Positions 1 to 9,029 of a stretch of DNA of 64,000 nucleotides are shown here, piece by piece (the first letter of the stretch is position 1; each line of letters starts with the position of its first letter). Source of the DNA: Acidobacteriota bacterium. Lineage in GTDB: Bacteria > Acidobacteriota > Terriglobia > Bryobacterales > Bryobacteraceae. The stretch covers positions 1-64,000 of the forward strand of contig JANXSF010000008.1 in NCBI GenBank assembly GCA_025352795.1, in the 5' to 3' direction. A program made the translations under genes and the position numbers. Below the pieces are notes generated by a model, which saw only the letters and a program-made list of their open reading frames with translations, was not told the DNA's origin and searched no databases.

Positions 1-1635
1 GATGCAGCCAATATTTTAAAGCCGGCGTTGAGCCGAGGCGAAATTCAATGTATCGGTGCGACCACGCCAGCTGAGTTCCGCAAATCGATTGAAAAGGATC
101 GATCGCTGGAGCGCCGTTTTCAAGCAGTGAAAGTTCCACCGCCCAATGAAAAAGACGCGATCAAGATCATGTACGGCATCAAGGAACGCTACGAAAAGTT
201 CCATGCCGTTGCTTATCTTGATGAGGCGATCGAAAGCTCGGTTTATACATCTAGCCGCTTTATTCCGGATCGCTTTCTGCCCGATAAGGCGATCGATCTG
301 ATCGACGAAGCTGGTGCGCGCGTGAAGTTGCGCCAGACTACGCTGCCATCGGAAGTGGCCGACATTCAAAAGCGCATTAAGTTCATTGTGCATCGCATGG
401 AAAACGCCATCCAAAACCACGAGTTTGAAAAGGCCCGGTTCTATTCGGATGAAGAGCGCAAAGAGCGCGAAAATCTGCGGCTGTTGCGAGACAAATACAA
501 CTTGGACGATACCTCAACGGGTATTGTCACCAAGGAAGACATTGAAGAAGTGGTGGCCCGCTGGACAGGCGTGCCCATGCAGTCCATCAAAGAAGAAGAA
601 GTCAAAAAACTTCTGCGGATTGAAATCGAACTGCACAAACGAATCATCAGCCAGGAAAAGGCCATTAGTGCCCTGGCTAGGGCTATTCGACGCAGCCGGG
701 CTGGCTTGAAGTCCCCCAAGCGACCTTCTGGTTCCTTCCTGTTTCTGGGACCCACAGGGGTAGGCAAAACGGAAGTTGCCAGGGCATTGGCCGAATTTCT
801 CTTCGGAAGTGAAAAATCCCTGATTCGGTTCGACATGTCCGAATACATGGAAAAGCATTCGGTATCTAAGTTGATCGGATCGCCTCCCGGCTATGTTGGA
901 TACGAGGAAGGCGGCCAGTTAACAGAGCGCGTCAAACGATCCCCTTATTCCATCATTTTGCTGGATGAAATTGAAAAGGCTCACCCCGATATTTACAACA
1001 TCCTGTTGCAGGTATTTGAAGACGGCCAACTCACCGACGGCTTAGGCAATACGGTGGATTTCAAGAATACGATCATCATCATGACCTCGAATCTGGGCGC
1101 TCGATTCCTGGACAAGAAGTCGCAGTTAGGCTTCCAGGGACCAGCGGCGTCGGGCTTAGGGCCAAAGATGGAAGATCAGGTGATGGGCGAAGTGAAGCGG
1201 GCATTCAATCCCGAATTCCTGAATCGCCTGGATGAAATTATTCTCTTCACCGCTCTTGGTGATGAGGAATTGGTGAAGATCATTGGGTTGCTGGTGGAAC
1301 AGATCAACATCAATCTTGCGGAAAAGCAGATTAAAATCAACCTCACCGAAGAAGCGTCGCGCTACATTCTGGAAAAGACCTGCATGGATAGAAGCTACGG
1401 GGCCAGGCCGTTGCGTCGTGCGCTGCAAAAGTACATTGAAGATCCGTTGTCGGAAGCCTTGATCCAAGGATCTTTGCCCAGGCCCGGTGAGTTTGAAGTG
1501 TACTTGAGCGATACCGGGATCTACTGCCGTCAATTGAACAAGCCGGAAGAGAGTTTGGAAAATGTGGAAGCAGTAGTGGGTGCAGGAGGGACCGCCGTGG
1601 CCACCTACGAACCTACTGTGCTGTACGCATTCTAA
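1..1635 (+). CDS. clpC: ATP-dependent Clp protease ATP-binding subunit ClpC, C-terminal part
   Basis: The window opens inside this gene, and 544 residues are visible in frame 1. ClpC is a Hsp100 AAA+ unfoldase that feeds substrates to ClpP in the cytoplasm. The visible part starts at the end of the first AAA domain (IGATTPAEFRKSIEKD). A UVR-like coiled middle segment follows at about residues 134-158 (ENAIQNHEFEKAR), which separates ClpC from ClpB. The second AAA domain has Walker A GPTGVGKTE at about residue 250 and Walker B ILLDEIEKAHP at about 318. The C-terminal small domain contains YGARPLRRALQKYIEDP. Roughly the first third of a family-length protein (about 810 aa) lies upstream. A strong hairpin follows the stop codon. 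Confidence 0.97.
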   Translation, partial: DAANILKPALSRGEIQCIGATTPAEFRKSIEKDRSLERRFQAVKVPPPNEKDAIKIMYGIKERYEKFHAVAYLDEAIESSVYTSSRFIPDRFLPDKAIDLIDEAGARVKLRQTTLPSEVADIQKRIKFIVHRMENAIQNHEFEKARFYSDEERKERENLRLLRDKYNLDDTSTGIVTKEDIEEVVARWTGVPMQSIKEEEVKKLLRIEIELHKRIISQEKAISALARAIRRSRAGLKSPKRPSGSFLFLGPTGVGKTEVARALAEFLFGSEKSLIRFDMSEYMEKHSVSKLIGSPPGYVGYEEGGQLTERVKRSPYSIILLDEIEKAHPDIYNILLQVFEDGQLTDGLGNTVDFKNTIIIMTSNLGARFLDKKSQLGFQGPAASGLGPKMEDQVMGEVKRAFNPEFLNRLDEIILFTALGDEELVKIIGLLVEQININLAEKQIKINLTEEASRYILEKTCMDRSYGARPLRRALQKYIEDPLSEALIQGSLPRPGEFEVYLSDTGIYCRQLNKPEESLENVEAVVGAGGTAVATYEPTVLYAF

Positions 1636-1643
1636 ATTACAAG

Positions 1644-1676
1644 CAGGAAATCGGGGATACCATCCCCGATTTCCTG
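1644..1676. terminator. Bidirectional hairpin between convergent genes
   Basis: A perfect 15-bp inverted repeat, CAGGAAATCGGGGAT and its complement, is separated by the 3-base loop ACC. It lies in the 58-bp gap between the stops of clpC (+) and the M14 peptidase gene (-). Only a weak T-rich tract follows on either side, so termination is inferred from stem strength and position. Confidence 0.75.
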
Positions 1677-1693
1677 TGTCTTCATTCAATCTC

Positions 1694-4081
1694 TCACTGA
1701 TAAAACACAGCATTGAATAAAAGTTTCAAAGTCTGATAACTTTGTGCTCGATACTGTGGCCTCATCCCAAATAAAATCACTCGACCCTTGCCCATCGGCA
1801 GGTCCAGCAACGCTGATCGGCCAACCAAATATTTCTCCCCCAACAACCATCCCGATGCCAATATGCCCGATTTCCCATACGTCGCAACAACTCCCGATGG
1901 CGATTCCCACGCCGGACTGGCTTCAGACCAAATGGGGATCATTTGTGGCAATCCATATGTCAGCGGACTGGATTTATCCAGCGTGACGTTGAGCAACGAA
2001 CCCGGGCTGTAAAATTCCCGATTAGAAAGCCCCTTCAAACCGTTGTTCACTTCTATCCCCAACTTCGCCGCATATTCTGTGGAGTGGTTCAAGAATATAA
2101 CCGTGCCTCCATCTTCCACAAACTTCTTCAAACTAGCGACCCCCTTGGTCCCCAAGCCACCAATGTAGGCGTCGGGCATGCTGCCTTTGCGATACCCATC
2201 GGCAATGGATGCTGCTGATTGATCGGGAAACAGAATCACGTCAAAGTCCTTGCGCAGATCCTCATTTTGCAAATCTGTGATGCCAGCACTGCTGTACTTG
2301 AAACGGAACTGTTCCAAAATCCAGCGCGTCCATCCCTCATCCATTTGCGGCACGTGACTCTTAAATACCGCTAGCCGAGGCTGCTTCAACAGCGTCGCCG
2401 TGCCACTCGTAGGAGCGGCTTTCCCTGCATAAAAATCCCCGTTACCTCGATCACGCCAAATCTGTTGGCCAGTTTTCCAGCTCTCATTTACCATGCGGTA
2501 ACTATCCACATTGGCACTGTTTAACCACCCTGCACGCTGCGTCTCAGCGCGAAAATCGAAAGTGGTGGTCTTCGATGTTGAAGCCTTCAGCGGCGTGTTC
2601 CACTCCTTCACTGCAACTCCCATCAACATGGGCAAAGTATGCGCTGTGACATCGTAAGGCCGCTTCGGCGGACCTCCGGGATATATCCGTAAGTCAGGAT
2701 ACTTCTGCTGCTCCAACAACGTTTTGGCAAACGCAGAATAGGGCTGCTGCATACGAATCACAAAATCGCCTTCTTCCACTTTCTGCCCATCCGATTCAAA
2801 GGACGCAGTGGCCGTCTCCACTTCTACCTGCCCAAACGCCAACGTTTCCAGCATCTTTTTGGCAGAACCCGGATCCATCTGTTTTTTCGAAATTACCAAC
2901 GCTGCCGGAGTCGTTCTGGCAATGGCCCGCTTGCCCACCGTATAGAACATGCGCAGCAAATCCGCCTTGCGCACAGCAGCCTGCCACAGGACACTTTCCA
3001 TGGCGATCAGTTGGTAATCCACAATGTCGCGGACGTGCCATTCCCCGCCCTTCCAAGGCTCCAGATAATTCCAACTGGACTGACGCGGATCATAACCCAG
3101 CGCCGTCTCATTGATGTCTTCCAACTTCACTGTGATCGGGCTGGCCATCCGCGCACTAGCCGATTCACTCAGCAATCGCAGCGCCCCGTGGTACGACTGA
3201 TAATGCCGCGCTGGTGACCAATAATCGTAAAGCGCATTGATCGCCACGCCCTGCTTGCCCGCACTGGTCAGGTCCGCCGCCATGCCCGCACCCATCATGT
3301 TGCACCACTGCACAATCATTGGGTCAATATTCGGTTCCACTGGATCAAGCCACGGCGGAACAAACATTCTGGACGCAAACGCACCTTGCTGATGTACGTC
3401 GTAAACAATCTGCGGATGCCAGACGTTGTGTAATTTTTCAATGGTGGACCGGGTCTCTGGTTGGGAAAAGATATACCAATCGCGATTGTTATCGTGCCCC
3501 ACATAACGGTGATACAGCTCTGGCGGCGACGTCCCTTCATAGGGAGTTCCCAAAGTTTTGCGATACCAGTTGGTGACAATATCCACGCCATCAGGGTTCA
3601 GCGACGGAACCAGAATGAAAATCGTATCGTTCAAAATTGCCCGGAATTTGGGCTTGTCTTCGGTAATCAGGCGATACGCAAATTCCACCGCAGTGGATGT
3701 CGATGCCACCTCCGTTGCGTGAATGGAACAGGTCACCAAAACCACCGCTTTCCCCTGGGCAATCAACTGTTCCGACTCTGCGTCAGTAATCTTTCTGGGG
3801 TCGGCTAATTTGCGCTGAATCTCTAAATACTTGGGCAGGTCACGCAACGTTTCTGCTGAGGAAATAAACGTCGCCAGCATCGGTTTGCCATCCACAGTCT
3901 TCCCGTATTCGCTAACCCTTACCCGGTCGCTGGATTTTTCCAGCGCGTGAAAATAACTGACCACCTTGCTCCAATCCAGAAGCTTACGGTCTTCCCCCAT
4001 GGCATGGCCAAAATGGCTGATTGGCGTGGGGATCTGTGCGAAGGCTAGGCCAACGCTGAGTAATAAAAAAAGGAACTTCAT
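1694..4081 (-). CDS. Secreted M14-family zinc carboxypeptidase
   Basis: A 795-residue exported metallopeptidase that probably trims peptides in the periplasm or outside the cell. The start is the ATG at 4081, which overlaps the TGA of the upstream isomerase gene as ATGA and gives the signal peptide MKFLFLLLSVGLAFAQ. A longer frame reaches 4117 but lacks the signal at its N-terminus. The M14 zinc ligands are visible as HATE (His121, Glu124) and DVHQQG (His230), with the substrate-binding segment NNRDW between them. The remaining roughly 500 residues include a Rossmann/GATase-like C-terminal part (LFPDQSAASIADGYRKG, GLGTKGVASLKKFVEDGG), as in the long M14 proteins of Acidobacteria. Exact substrate unknown. 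Confidence 0.9.
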   Translation of the reverse strand: MKFLFLLLSVGLAFAQIPTPISHFGHAMGEDRKLLDWSKVVSYFHALEKSSDRVRVSEYGKTVDGKPMLATFISSAETLRDLPKYLEIQRKLADPRKITDAESEQLIAQGKAVVLVTCSIHATEVASTSTAVEFAYRLITEDKPKFRAILNDTIFILVPSLNPDGVDIVTNWYRKTLGTPYEGTSPPELYHRYVGHDNNRDWYIFSQPETRSTIEKLHNVWHPQIVYDVHQQGAFASRMFVPPWLDPVEPNIDPMIVQWCNMMGAGMAADLTSAGKQGVAINALYDYWSPARHYQSYHGALRLLSESASARMASPITVKLEDINETALGYDPRQSSWNYLEPWKGGEWHVRDIVDYQLIAMESVLWQAAVRKADLLRMFYTVGKRAIARTTPAALVISKKQMDPGSAKKMLETLAFGQVEVETATASFESDGQKVEEGDFVIRMQQPYSAFAKTLLEQQKYPDLRIYPGGPPKRPYDVTAHTLPMLMGVAVKEWNTPLKASTSKTTTFDFRAETQRAGWLNSANVDSYRMVNESWKTGQQIWRDRGNGDFYAGKAAPTSGTATLLKQPRLAVFKSHVPQMDEGWTRWILEQFRFKYSSAGITDLQNEDLRKDFDVILFPDQSAASIADGYRKGSMPDAYIGGLGTKGVASLKKFVEDGGTVIFLNHSTEYAAKLGIEVNNGLKGLSNREFYSPGSLLNVTLDKSSPLTYGLPQMIPIWSEASPAWESPSGVVATYGKSGILASGWLLGEKYLVGRSALLDLPMGKGRVILFGMRPQYRAQSYQTLKLLFNAVFYQ

Positions 4082-4836
4082 GCGCGGTTCAACTCCTTCC
4101 ACAATGCCGCGTACCATTTCAGAAATCGTTCCGGCTCTTTGCTTTCAGCCGCCTCGCACAAGGTGTAGCGTTCGTACTTAGCCTGGCGCAACAATGCGAA
4201 CAATTCTCTGTAGGGATAGTCACTCACCAGTTCATTAATATGGCAGTTCTTAATCCAAGGTTTCAATAATGCAAAGCTCTGCTTGATGCTGCCATTCACC
4301 ACATCGGTAGGGTTGGAATTCCAACACAAGCCCACATTCTGATGCTTAGTTGCCTTCATGATGTCTGCGCAAACTTCCGGAACCTGCGTTTTGGACCCAT
4401 GCACTTCCACCCAGATTTCCACACCATACCCGGAACCGTATTCCCCTAATTCCCGCAACGCGGTGCCAATGTTGCTGATGGTATTTTCCCTGGTCACGCC
4501 GTCGGGAAGACCGTTGGGACGCACTTTCACCGCCCAGGCACCAGTATCGTGGGCCAGTTCCACAAACTTTTTGGCCTCCGCCACATTTTTGCGACGTACC
4601 GCTTCGTCAGGGGAATGGAATTCGCAGGTGCTCCCGAAGCTCAGCAGCTTCACCTTGCTGCGTTCAAAGCGGGCTCTGACGTCAGCACGGGCACGTGCAT
4701 CCAGGGTCGGCTCCACACCATGTTTGTGCCCAGTACGCAGTTCCACTGCTTCAAATCCACTGCTTTCCAGGTTTTTAAGGATAGTTTCCACATCCCAATC
4801 CTTAAGAATGTTGTAGGTGACCGCTCCGAGTCGCAT
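4078..4836 (-). CDS. Sugar phosphate isomerase/epimerase, TIM barrel (AP endonuclease family 2 fold)
   Basis: A 252-residue protein of the xylose isomerase-like TIM-barrel family. The start MRLGAVTYNILKDWDVE (ATG at 4836) is chosen because the family begins at this first beta strand; the frame extends to 4917 without homology. Recognisable parts are SSGFEAVELRTGHKHGVEP, the central WVEVHGSK, and the C-terminal CHINELVSDYPYRELF, where acidic and His residues normally bind a divalent metal. It has no signal peptide, so it is cytoplasmic. It lies immediately upstream of the M14 peptidase with a 4-base overlap, so the two are probably co-transcribed. Substrate cannot be told from sequence; isomerase, epimerase and dehydratase members all exist. 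Confidence 0.8.
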   Translation of the reverse strand: MRLGAVTYNILKDWDVETILKNLESSGFEAVELRTGHKHGVEPTLDARARADVRARFERSKVKLLSFGSTCEFHSPDEAVRRKNVAEAKKFVELAHDTGAWAVKVRPNGLPDGVTRENTISNIGTALRELGEYGSGYGVEIWVEVHGSKTQVPEVCADIMKATKHQNVGLCWNSNPTDVVNGSIKQSFALLKPWIKNCHINELVSDYPYRELFALLRQAKYERYTLCEAAESKEPERFLKWYAALWKELNRA

Positions 4837-4845
4837 AATCGTTCC

Positions 4846-4851
4846 ATTATA
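4846..4851 (-). promoter_or_regulatory. Candidate -10 element (TATAAT) for the isomerase-peptidase operon
   Basis: A perfect TATAAT on the minus strand lies ten bases before the proposed ATG at 4836. No good -35 is visible at 16-18 bp. If it is used, the transcript would start only a few bases before the start codon. Confidence 0.35.
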
Positions 4852-4941
4852 GATTGGTACTAGTGCCGAGTTGCAGACGGTACGAATAGGACAACAGTAG
4901 GACTGTGCGCACCGCAATGTTCCCTGTATTCTGTTCGAGCA

Positions 4942-6915
4942 ATGATAGTTCGCCTTCCACTTCTAATCCTGTTCGCCACCCTTCCCGGATTTGCACAATC
5001 CACCTGCAAGCCGCAGGATCTTGTTCTGGACGCGGCAACCGCTTCCACTCTACTGGCAACAGATTGTCGTCTGCGCGATGCAGTGGGTACCAACATGGTG
5101 CCCGATGCTAAGGCCAAAGTGTTCTCCATTTCCGCTGACAGCGAAGGGGTACTCACCATTTCCCTTCAGTCCCAATTATTTGATCCGGCAATTTACTTGG
5201 CTGATTCCGATTCCCGCGTTCGCGCTCTGGCCGCCGGTAAGAACAAGGAAGGAAAATTGGTGGTCCATGTTCCCAAAGGAACGTTTAGCCTAATCGCATC
5301 GGCAACCACTGTGGCATTGGGCGATTTCCAAATTGCTGCGTCCTTTGAAACCATGCGCGATTGCGCGCCCAAAGATTTGATTTTAGGTCAAAGTTCGTCC
5401 TCTACATTCAACAACAAATCCTGTCGTGAACTGGATTTGACGCTTTATTCCACGCGCGATATTCCTGTTCAACTTTACAACTTGAAGGTTGTGAAACTGT
5501 CCGTTCTAACGGCAGAGATGAGTTCCATAGAACTGGATTCTGCGGTCACCTTACTTTCTGCAAAGAACATATTCATTGGGATGGATGATAACGGTGGTGG
5601 AGAAAAAGATGCCCGCTTACTGACCAGCATCGCTCCCGGCGATTACGTCCTGCACTTGAACAGTCAGGATAAAAATCCAGGCAATTTCAACTTTAATGTG
5701 AAGTTGGAAGATCCCCGCCCCTGCCCTGCCAAACCACTGCTTACCGGAACCCCTATCAATTCTACTTTCGATGATCAAGGTTGTCGCTACCTGGATATTT
5801 TTGTTCCCAGCGCCAGAACTTCTCCCATGGTTCGGTACGAATTCACCAACAATGAAAAAGGGTGGATTGACCTCATCATGACAGGCAGCACCGTTCAATC
5901 CAGTCTATTGATCTATGACGCAACCGCCACTTTACAGACCCGTCAGACGGCTGTTTTAGTGGGACAAAAAGCTCAAATTATCTACAGCATGAAGCCCGGT
6001 GTCTATACCTTATTTGCCAGCACAATCGGCAATCTGAACAATGACTATTCCCTGAATCTGCAGTTCAACAAACTGCCCGTGTGCGAGGTTCTGGATCTGC
6101 CTGCGGCGTTTGCATCGCGGACACTGGTTCGTACCAATTGCAGAATTTTGGACTACATTGTGCCCAGTCGCGATGCTGGCGTTGCCGAAGCTTTTCGTAT
6201 CCCAGGGAATAAATCGCGCATGTTGAATTCATTACTGCAATCCAGCAGCTTCGATTCTTACCTCTACTTGATCGATAGCGCCGGCCTGGTGGTGTTTGAA
6301 GATGACGATAGCGGCGGTGGGCCCGATGGGTACGATGCGTTGATTAACACACTCATTCCGGAAGGCGAACACCTGCTGCTGGTAACCAGTTTCGACGGTG
6401 GTCCGGGCAGCTATAAATTAACCTCTAGCATCACCGATGCGAAGAATTGCGATTCCGGTGCTTTGTCTTTGAATGGCATAAAATCCACTGCATTTGTGGT
6501 GTCCGATTGCGTAGCTCGGGAAGCCATTCCTTATTTTGACGTGGATTACAAAGCGCATTTATATTCGATCAACGTCCCCACCAAAGGGATGCTTAGCCTT
6601 ACTGCTTCCAGTAATGCCCTGCCTTTGCTAAGTGTGCTGTTTACGGATCGCTTTCAGGGAATCAGCTTGGGCAGTAATGCTGGGAACACACCCCTGTTGA
6701 TGAACGGACCACTTCCTGCCGGTCGATATCTTGTGGCAATGTTTGCGCCGCCTGGACGATTGGGTGAATATTCTCTGACACTAAATTTTGTTCCCGATAC
6801 TGGATCTATCGTTCAAAGTTCCAGAATGCCCCAGAGGAATATGAAGCTAATATTCCCCGCGAGCCAACCTGCGGACGAAATCAATGTCCCCTTCCAGAAA
6901 GTCAAAAGAAGGTAA
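4942..6915 (+). CDS. Secreted protein with repeated PPC-like beta-sandwich domains
   Basis: A 657-residue exported protein of unknown role. The signal peptide is MIVRLPLLILFATLPGFAQS. The rest is about five repeats of 110-125 residues, each opening with a Cys-containing phrase such as CKPQDLVLD, CAPKDLILGQ, CPAKPLLTGT, CEVLDLPAAF and CDSGALSLNG. Each is followed by a paired Cys (DCRL, SCREL, GCRYLD, NCRILD) and a late G-x-Y-x-L strand. This layout resembles bacterial pre-peptidase C-terminal (PPC) domains, which usually accompany secreted enzymes, but no catalytic domain is present here. DDNGGGEKD and DDDSGGGPDGYD look like calcium-binding turns. The 3' end overlaps the convergent NUDIX gene by 69 bp. 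Confidence 0.75.
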   Translation: MIVRLPLLILFATLPGFAQSTCKPQDLVLDAATASTLLATDCRLRDAVGTNMVPDAKAKVFSISADSEGVLTISLQSQLFDPAIYLADSDSRVRALAAGKNKEGKLVVHVPKGTFSLIASATTVALGDFQIAASFETMRDCAPKDLILGQSSSSTFNNKSCRELDLTLYSTRDIPVQLYNLKVVKLSVLTAEMSSIELDSAVTLLSAKNIFIGMDDNGGGEKDARLLTSIAPGDYVLHLNSQDKNPGNFNFNVKLEDPRPCPAKPLLTGTPINSTFDDQGCRYLDIFVPSARTSPMVRYEFTNNEKGWIDLIMTGSTVQSSLLIYDATATLQTRQTAVLVGQKAQIIYSMKPGVYTLFASTIGNLNNDYSLNLQFNKLPVCEVLDLPAAFASRTLVRTNCRILDYIVPSRDAGVAEAFRIPGNKSRMLNSLLQSSSFDSYLYLIDSAGLVVFEDDDSGGGPDGYDALINTLIPEGEHLLLVTSFDGGPGSYKLTSSITDAKNCDSGALSLNGIKSTAFVVSDCVAREAIPYFDVDYKAHLYSINVPTKGMLSLTASSNALPLLSVLFTDRFQGISLGSNAGNTPLLMNGPLPAGRYLVAMFAPPGRLGEYSLTLNFVPDTGSIVQSSRMPQRNMKLIFPASQPADEINVPFQKVKRR

Positions 6916-7248
6916 CTTCTGTGGTGTGGACCAGCGAATCTGTTCAAAAATAACGTTCGTCGGTTCACCTGTCCACTGCTGCACTCGGAAAAATATCAGA
7001 ACAATGGGAGGGCGTCCGGCATACTGATGCTCATAACGCACAATTTCAGAACCGATGGTGGCGGCAATCGCCAGTTCCTCTGAAAGCTCCCGAGCCAAGG
7101 CGGACCTTGGCTCTTCCTCCGCTTCCACTTTGCCACCGGGAAACTCCCACTTCAACGGGTGCTTATCCGTTTTCTTGCGCTGACAAATCAGGATCTTGCC
7201 GCCTAGTTGCATAACCGCTGCTACAACTCTAAGTTCGTTACGAGCCAT
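6847..7248 (-). CDS. NUDIX hydrolase, MutT-like (8-oxo-dGTP diphosphatase type)
   Basis: A 133-residue cytoplasmic NUDIX protein, the usual MutT size. The box is readable as GGKVEAEEEPRSALARELSEE, matching GX5EX7REUXEE. The final glycine of the consensus is replaced by alanine (EELAIA). The N-terminus RNELRVVAAVMQLGGKILICQRKK and the following WEFPGG are typical of MutT proteins that remove oxidised nucleotides. Specificity among NUDIX families cannot be fixed from the box alone. The last 69 bases lie under the 3' end of the convergent secreted-protein gene. Confidence 0.88.
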   Translation of the reverse strand: MARNELRVVAAVMQLGGKILICQRKKTDKHPLKWEFPGGKVEAEEEPRSALARELSEELAIAATIGSEIVRYEHQYAGRPPIVLIFFRVQQWTGEPTNVIFEQIRWSTPQKLPSFDFLEGDIDFVRRLARGEY

Positions 7249-7307
7249 GGTTTTTACTCGTCGTTCCTAACGGAAATAAGCCTGAAAGCACTACACTAGA
7301 GTACAGC

Positions 7308-7664
7308 ATGTATTCCGCCCGGCTTTTAGATCACTTTCAAACTCCCAGGAATGTTGGGGATTTACAGGACCCCTCCGCAGTAGTCGAAGTGGAAAATCCG
7401 ATTTGCGGTGATATTCTGCGGCTGGGAGTGAAGGTTTTGAACGGTACTTTGACAGAAGTTCGCTACAAAACTCGTGGATGCGCCGCATCCATTGCCGCAG
7501 GTTCCGCTCTTACGGAATGGCTCAATGGCAAAACCAAAACAGAGTTAATTGCATTTCAGCCCAGCATTGTGGAAGATCTTTTGGATGGCCTGCCCAACGA
7601 ATCTAAACATGCTGCTGTACTGTGTGCCGATGCGGTGAAAGCGCTGGCATTGAGGATTGTATGA
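7308..7664 (+). CDS. IscU/NifU-like iron-sulfur cluster scaffold
   Basis: A 118-residue cytoplasmic protein matching the NifU N-terminal/IscU fold. It holds nascent [2Fe-2S] clusters received from a cysteine desulfurase. It starts with the family phrase YSARLLDHFQTPRNVG. The three conserved cysteines are in NPICGD, TRGCAAS and VLCADA, and the Asp of CGD is retained. No iscS or other isc/suf gene is adjacent, so the sulfur donor must be encoded elsewhere. The stop overlaps the start of the YkgJ-like gene as ATGA, so the two are translationally coupled. Confidence 0.88.
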   Translation: MYSARLLDHFQTPRNVGDLQDPSAVVEVENPICGDILRLGVKVLNGTLTEVRYKTRGCAASIAAGSALTEWLNGKTKTELIAFQPSIVEDLLDGLPNESKHAAVLCADAVKALALRIV

Positions 7665-8179
7665 GTAAGCGTGAGTTAATTACAGATCTGGTGCAGATCA
7701 AACGGCTGGGCGAACAAAAGCGTGAGGAAAACCAAAGGCTGCGTCGTCATATGAAAAGCCACAATTTTGTGGAACGACGGTTGAAGCTGGTGGCTGCTCA
7801 AATTGAAGATGAGATTGATTGTCAAACCTGCGCCAACTGTTGCCGTGTGGCCACGGTAAAGTTAAAGCCGCGCGACGTGGACAAGCTGCAGCGCTTCCTC
7901 AGTATGCGCTTGAACGACTTTCGACGCGATTGCACGCAAGAGTCTCCCGAAGAAGGTCTGATCCTGAAACGAACGGAAAAAGGTTGCGTGTTCCTGGAAG
8001 GCAATGAATGCACGGTGTACGACGCCCGGCCGCATACCTGCCAAAATTTCCCTCACTTCGTGCGTGGCGAAGGAAGCCTGGTTTCGAGGATGTGGGAAAT
8101 GCCTGATCGGGCTGCTTATTGTCCCATTGCCTACAACACTCTGGAAGCTTTTAAGGATGAAGTAGAGTTTAAGAAATAA
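7661..8179 (+). CDS. YkgJ-family cysteine-cluster protein (metal-chelating)
   Basis: A 172-residue protein of the CxxCxxCC (YkgJ) family, thought to bind iron or zinc. The cluster reads CQTCANCC at about residues 57-64. Further conserved cysteines lie in GCVFL, ECTVYDARPHTCQNFP and AAYCP. The N-terminal 50 residues are charged and probably helical. The ATG at 7661 is preferred because it overlaps the TGA of the scaffold gene; a frame from 7622 exists but runs through the upstream gene. Cellular role unknown. Coupling to an Fe-S scaffold gene suggests iron handling, which is an inference. Confidence 0.82.
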   Translation: MSKRELITDLVQIKRLGEQKREENQRLRRHMKSHNFVERRLKLVAAQIEDEIDCQTCANCCRVATVKLKPRDVDKLQRFLSMRLNDFRRDCTQESPEEGLILKRTEKGCVFLEGNECTVYDARPHTCQNFPHFVRGEGSLVSRMWEMPDRAAYCPIAYNTLEAFKDEVEFKK

Positions 8180-8654
8180 GCCCGGCGTATCGGCTTCGAA
8201 AGTACAGCAGCGGTTCCCCGTCAAAAGATTCCGCACTGACCACTTCTCCCAGAAAAATGGAATGATCTCCCGCTTCAATTACGTTTGTGATGGCACACTC
8301 AAAGTGAGCGATGGCACCGTCCAGCAGGGGTACTCCAAATTGGCCGACGTGCCAGGAAACGCCGCCAAACCGATCCTGCCCACGCTCCGCAAATCGATTC
8401 GACAAGTTCATCTGACTTTTCTCTAATATATTGATACCAAAATGCTTAGCGCTCTTGAAATGATCAATAATGTTGGCTTTGTGATCAATACAAAGCAGCA
8501 GCATCGGCGGCTCCATGGAAACACTGGTAAACGAATTGGCCGTCAACCCGTGGGGAGTTCCGTCGCTTGCAATTACGGTTGAAATGGTGATGCCGGTGGC
8601 GAATCTGGCACAGGCTTGTCGGAAAGAATTCTGGGCGTGAAGGGAGTCAGGCAT
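8169..8654 (-). CDS. Flavin reductase-like domain protein (FMN-binding split barrel)
   Basis: A 161-residue protein of the HpaC/flavin reductase family, which reduces FMN or FAD with NAD(P)H, often for a partner monooxygenase. Family phrases are FRQACARFATGITISTV, GLTANSFTSVSMEPPMLLLC (the flavin-binding stretch), GINILEKSQMNLSNRFA and a late GDHSIFLGEVV. No monooxygenase gene lies next to it, so the partner is unknown. It converges on the YkgJ-like gene with an 11-bp overlap of the 3' ends. Confidence 0.87.
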   Translation of the reverse strand: MPDSLHAQNSFRQACARFATGITISTVIASDGTPHGLTANSFTSVSMEPPMLLLCIDHKANIIDHFKSAKHFGINILEKSQMNLSNRFAERGQDRFGGVSWHVGQFGVPLLDGAIAHFECAITNVIEAGDHSIFLGEVVSAESFDGEPLLYFRSRYAGLIS

Positions 8655-8655
8655 C

Positions 8656-8685
8656 TTGACAATCGTATAAACCTAATCCTATCAT
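8656..8685 (+). promoter_or_regulatory. Candidate sigma-70 promoter for the HU gene
   Basis: TTGACA (8656-8661) and TATCAT (8680-8685) are separated by 18 bp, a near-consensus pair. They lie about 55 bp before the TTG start of the HU gene. Confidence 0.6.
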
Positions 8686-8740
8686 GAGGTTTACTGGTTC
8701 TGTTGAGGTACTATGAATTGACTGAATCAGGAGGTTTCCT

Positions 8741-9010
8741 TTGATTAAACTCGATATTATTAACGAAGTAGTGAACCGCACAGGCATCACCAAAACAAAA
8801 GCGGAAATGGCAGTAGAGACTGTCTTTGAAAGCATGAAGCGTGCCCTGGCTCAAGGAGAACGCATTGAATTACGAGGGTTCGGCATCTTTAACGTGCGCC
8901 CACGCAAAACAGGCATCGGTCGCAACCCACGCACTGGCGCAGAAGTGGCCATCCCTCCAGGCAAGGCCGTCCGCTTTAAACCCGGCAAAGAATTACAAAG
9001 CCTGCAATAG
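8741..9010 (+). CDS. HU/IHF-family DNA-binding protein
   Basis: An 89-residue nucleoid protein. The start is a TTG with a strong Shine-Dalgarno AGGAGG about seven bases upstream; the nearest ATG upstream runs into a stop after two codons. The fold is clear: N-terminal helices (IINEVVNRTGITKTKAEMAV), GFGIF at 46-50, and the DNA-binding arm RNPRTGAEVAIPP at 61-73. HU and IHF subunits cannot be told apart safely; length and arm favour HU. It is preceded by its own promoter and followed by the membrane protease gene. Confidence 0.93.
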   Translation: MIKLDIINEVVNRTGITKTKAEMAVETVFESMKRALAQGERIELRGFGIFNVRPRKTGIGRNPRTGAEVAIPPGKAVRFKPGKELQSLQ

Positions 9011-9029
9011 GCAACCATAGAAACACCAC

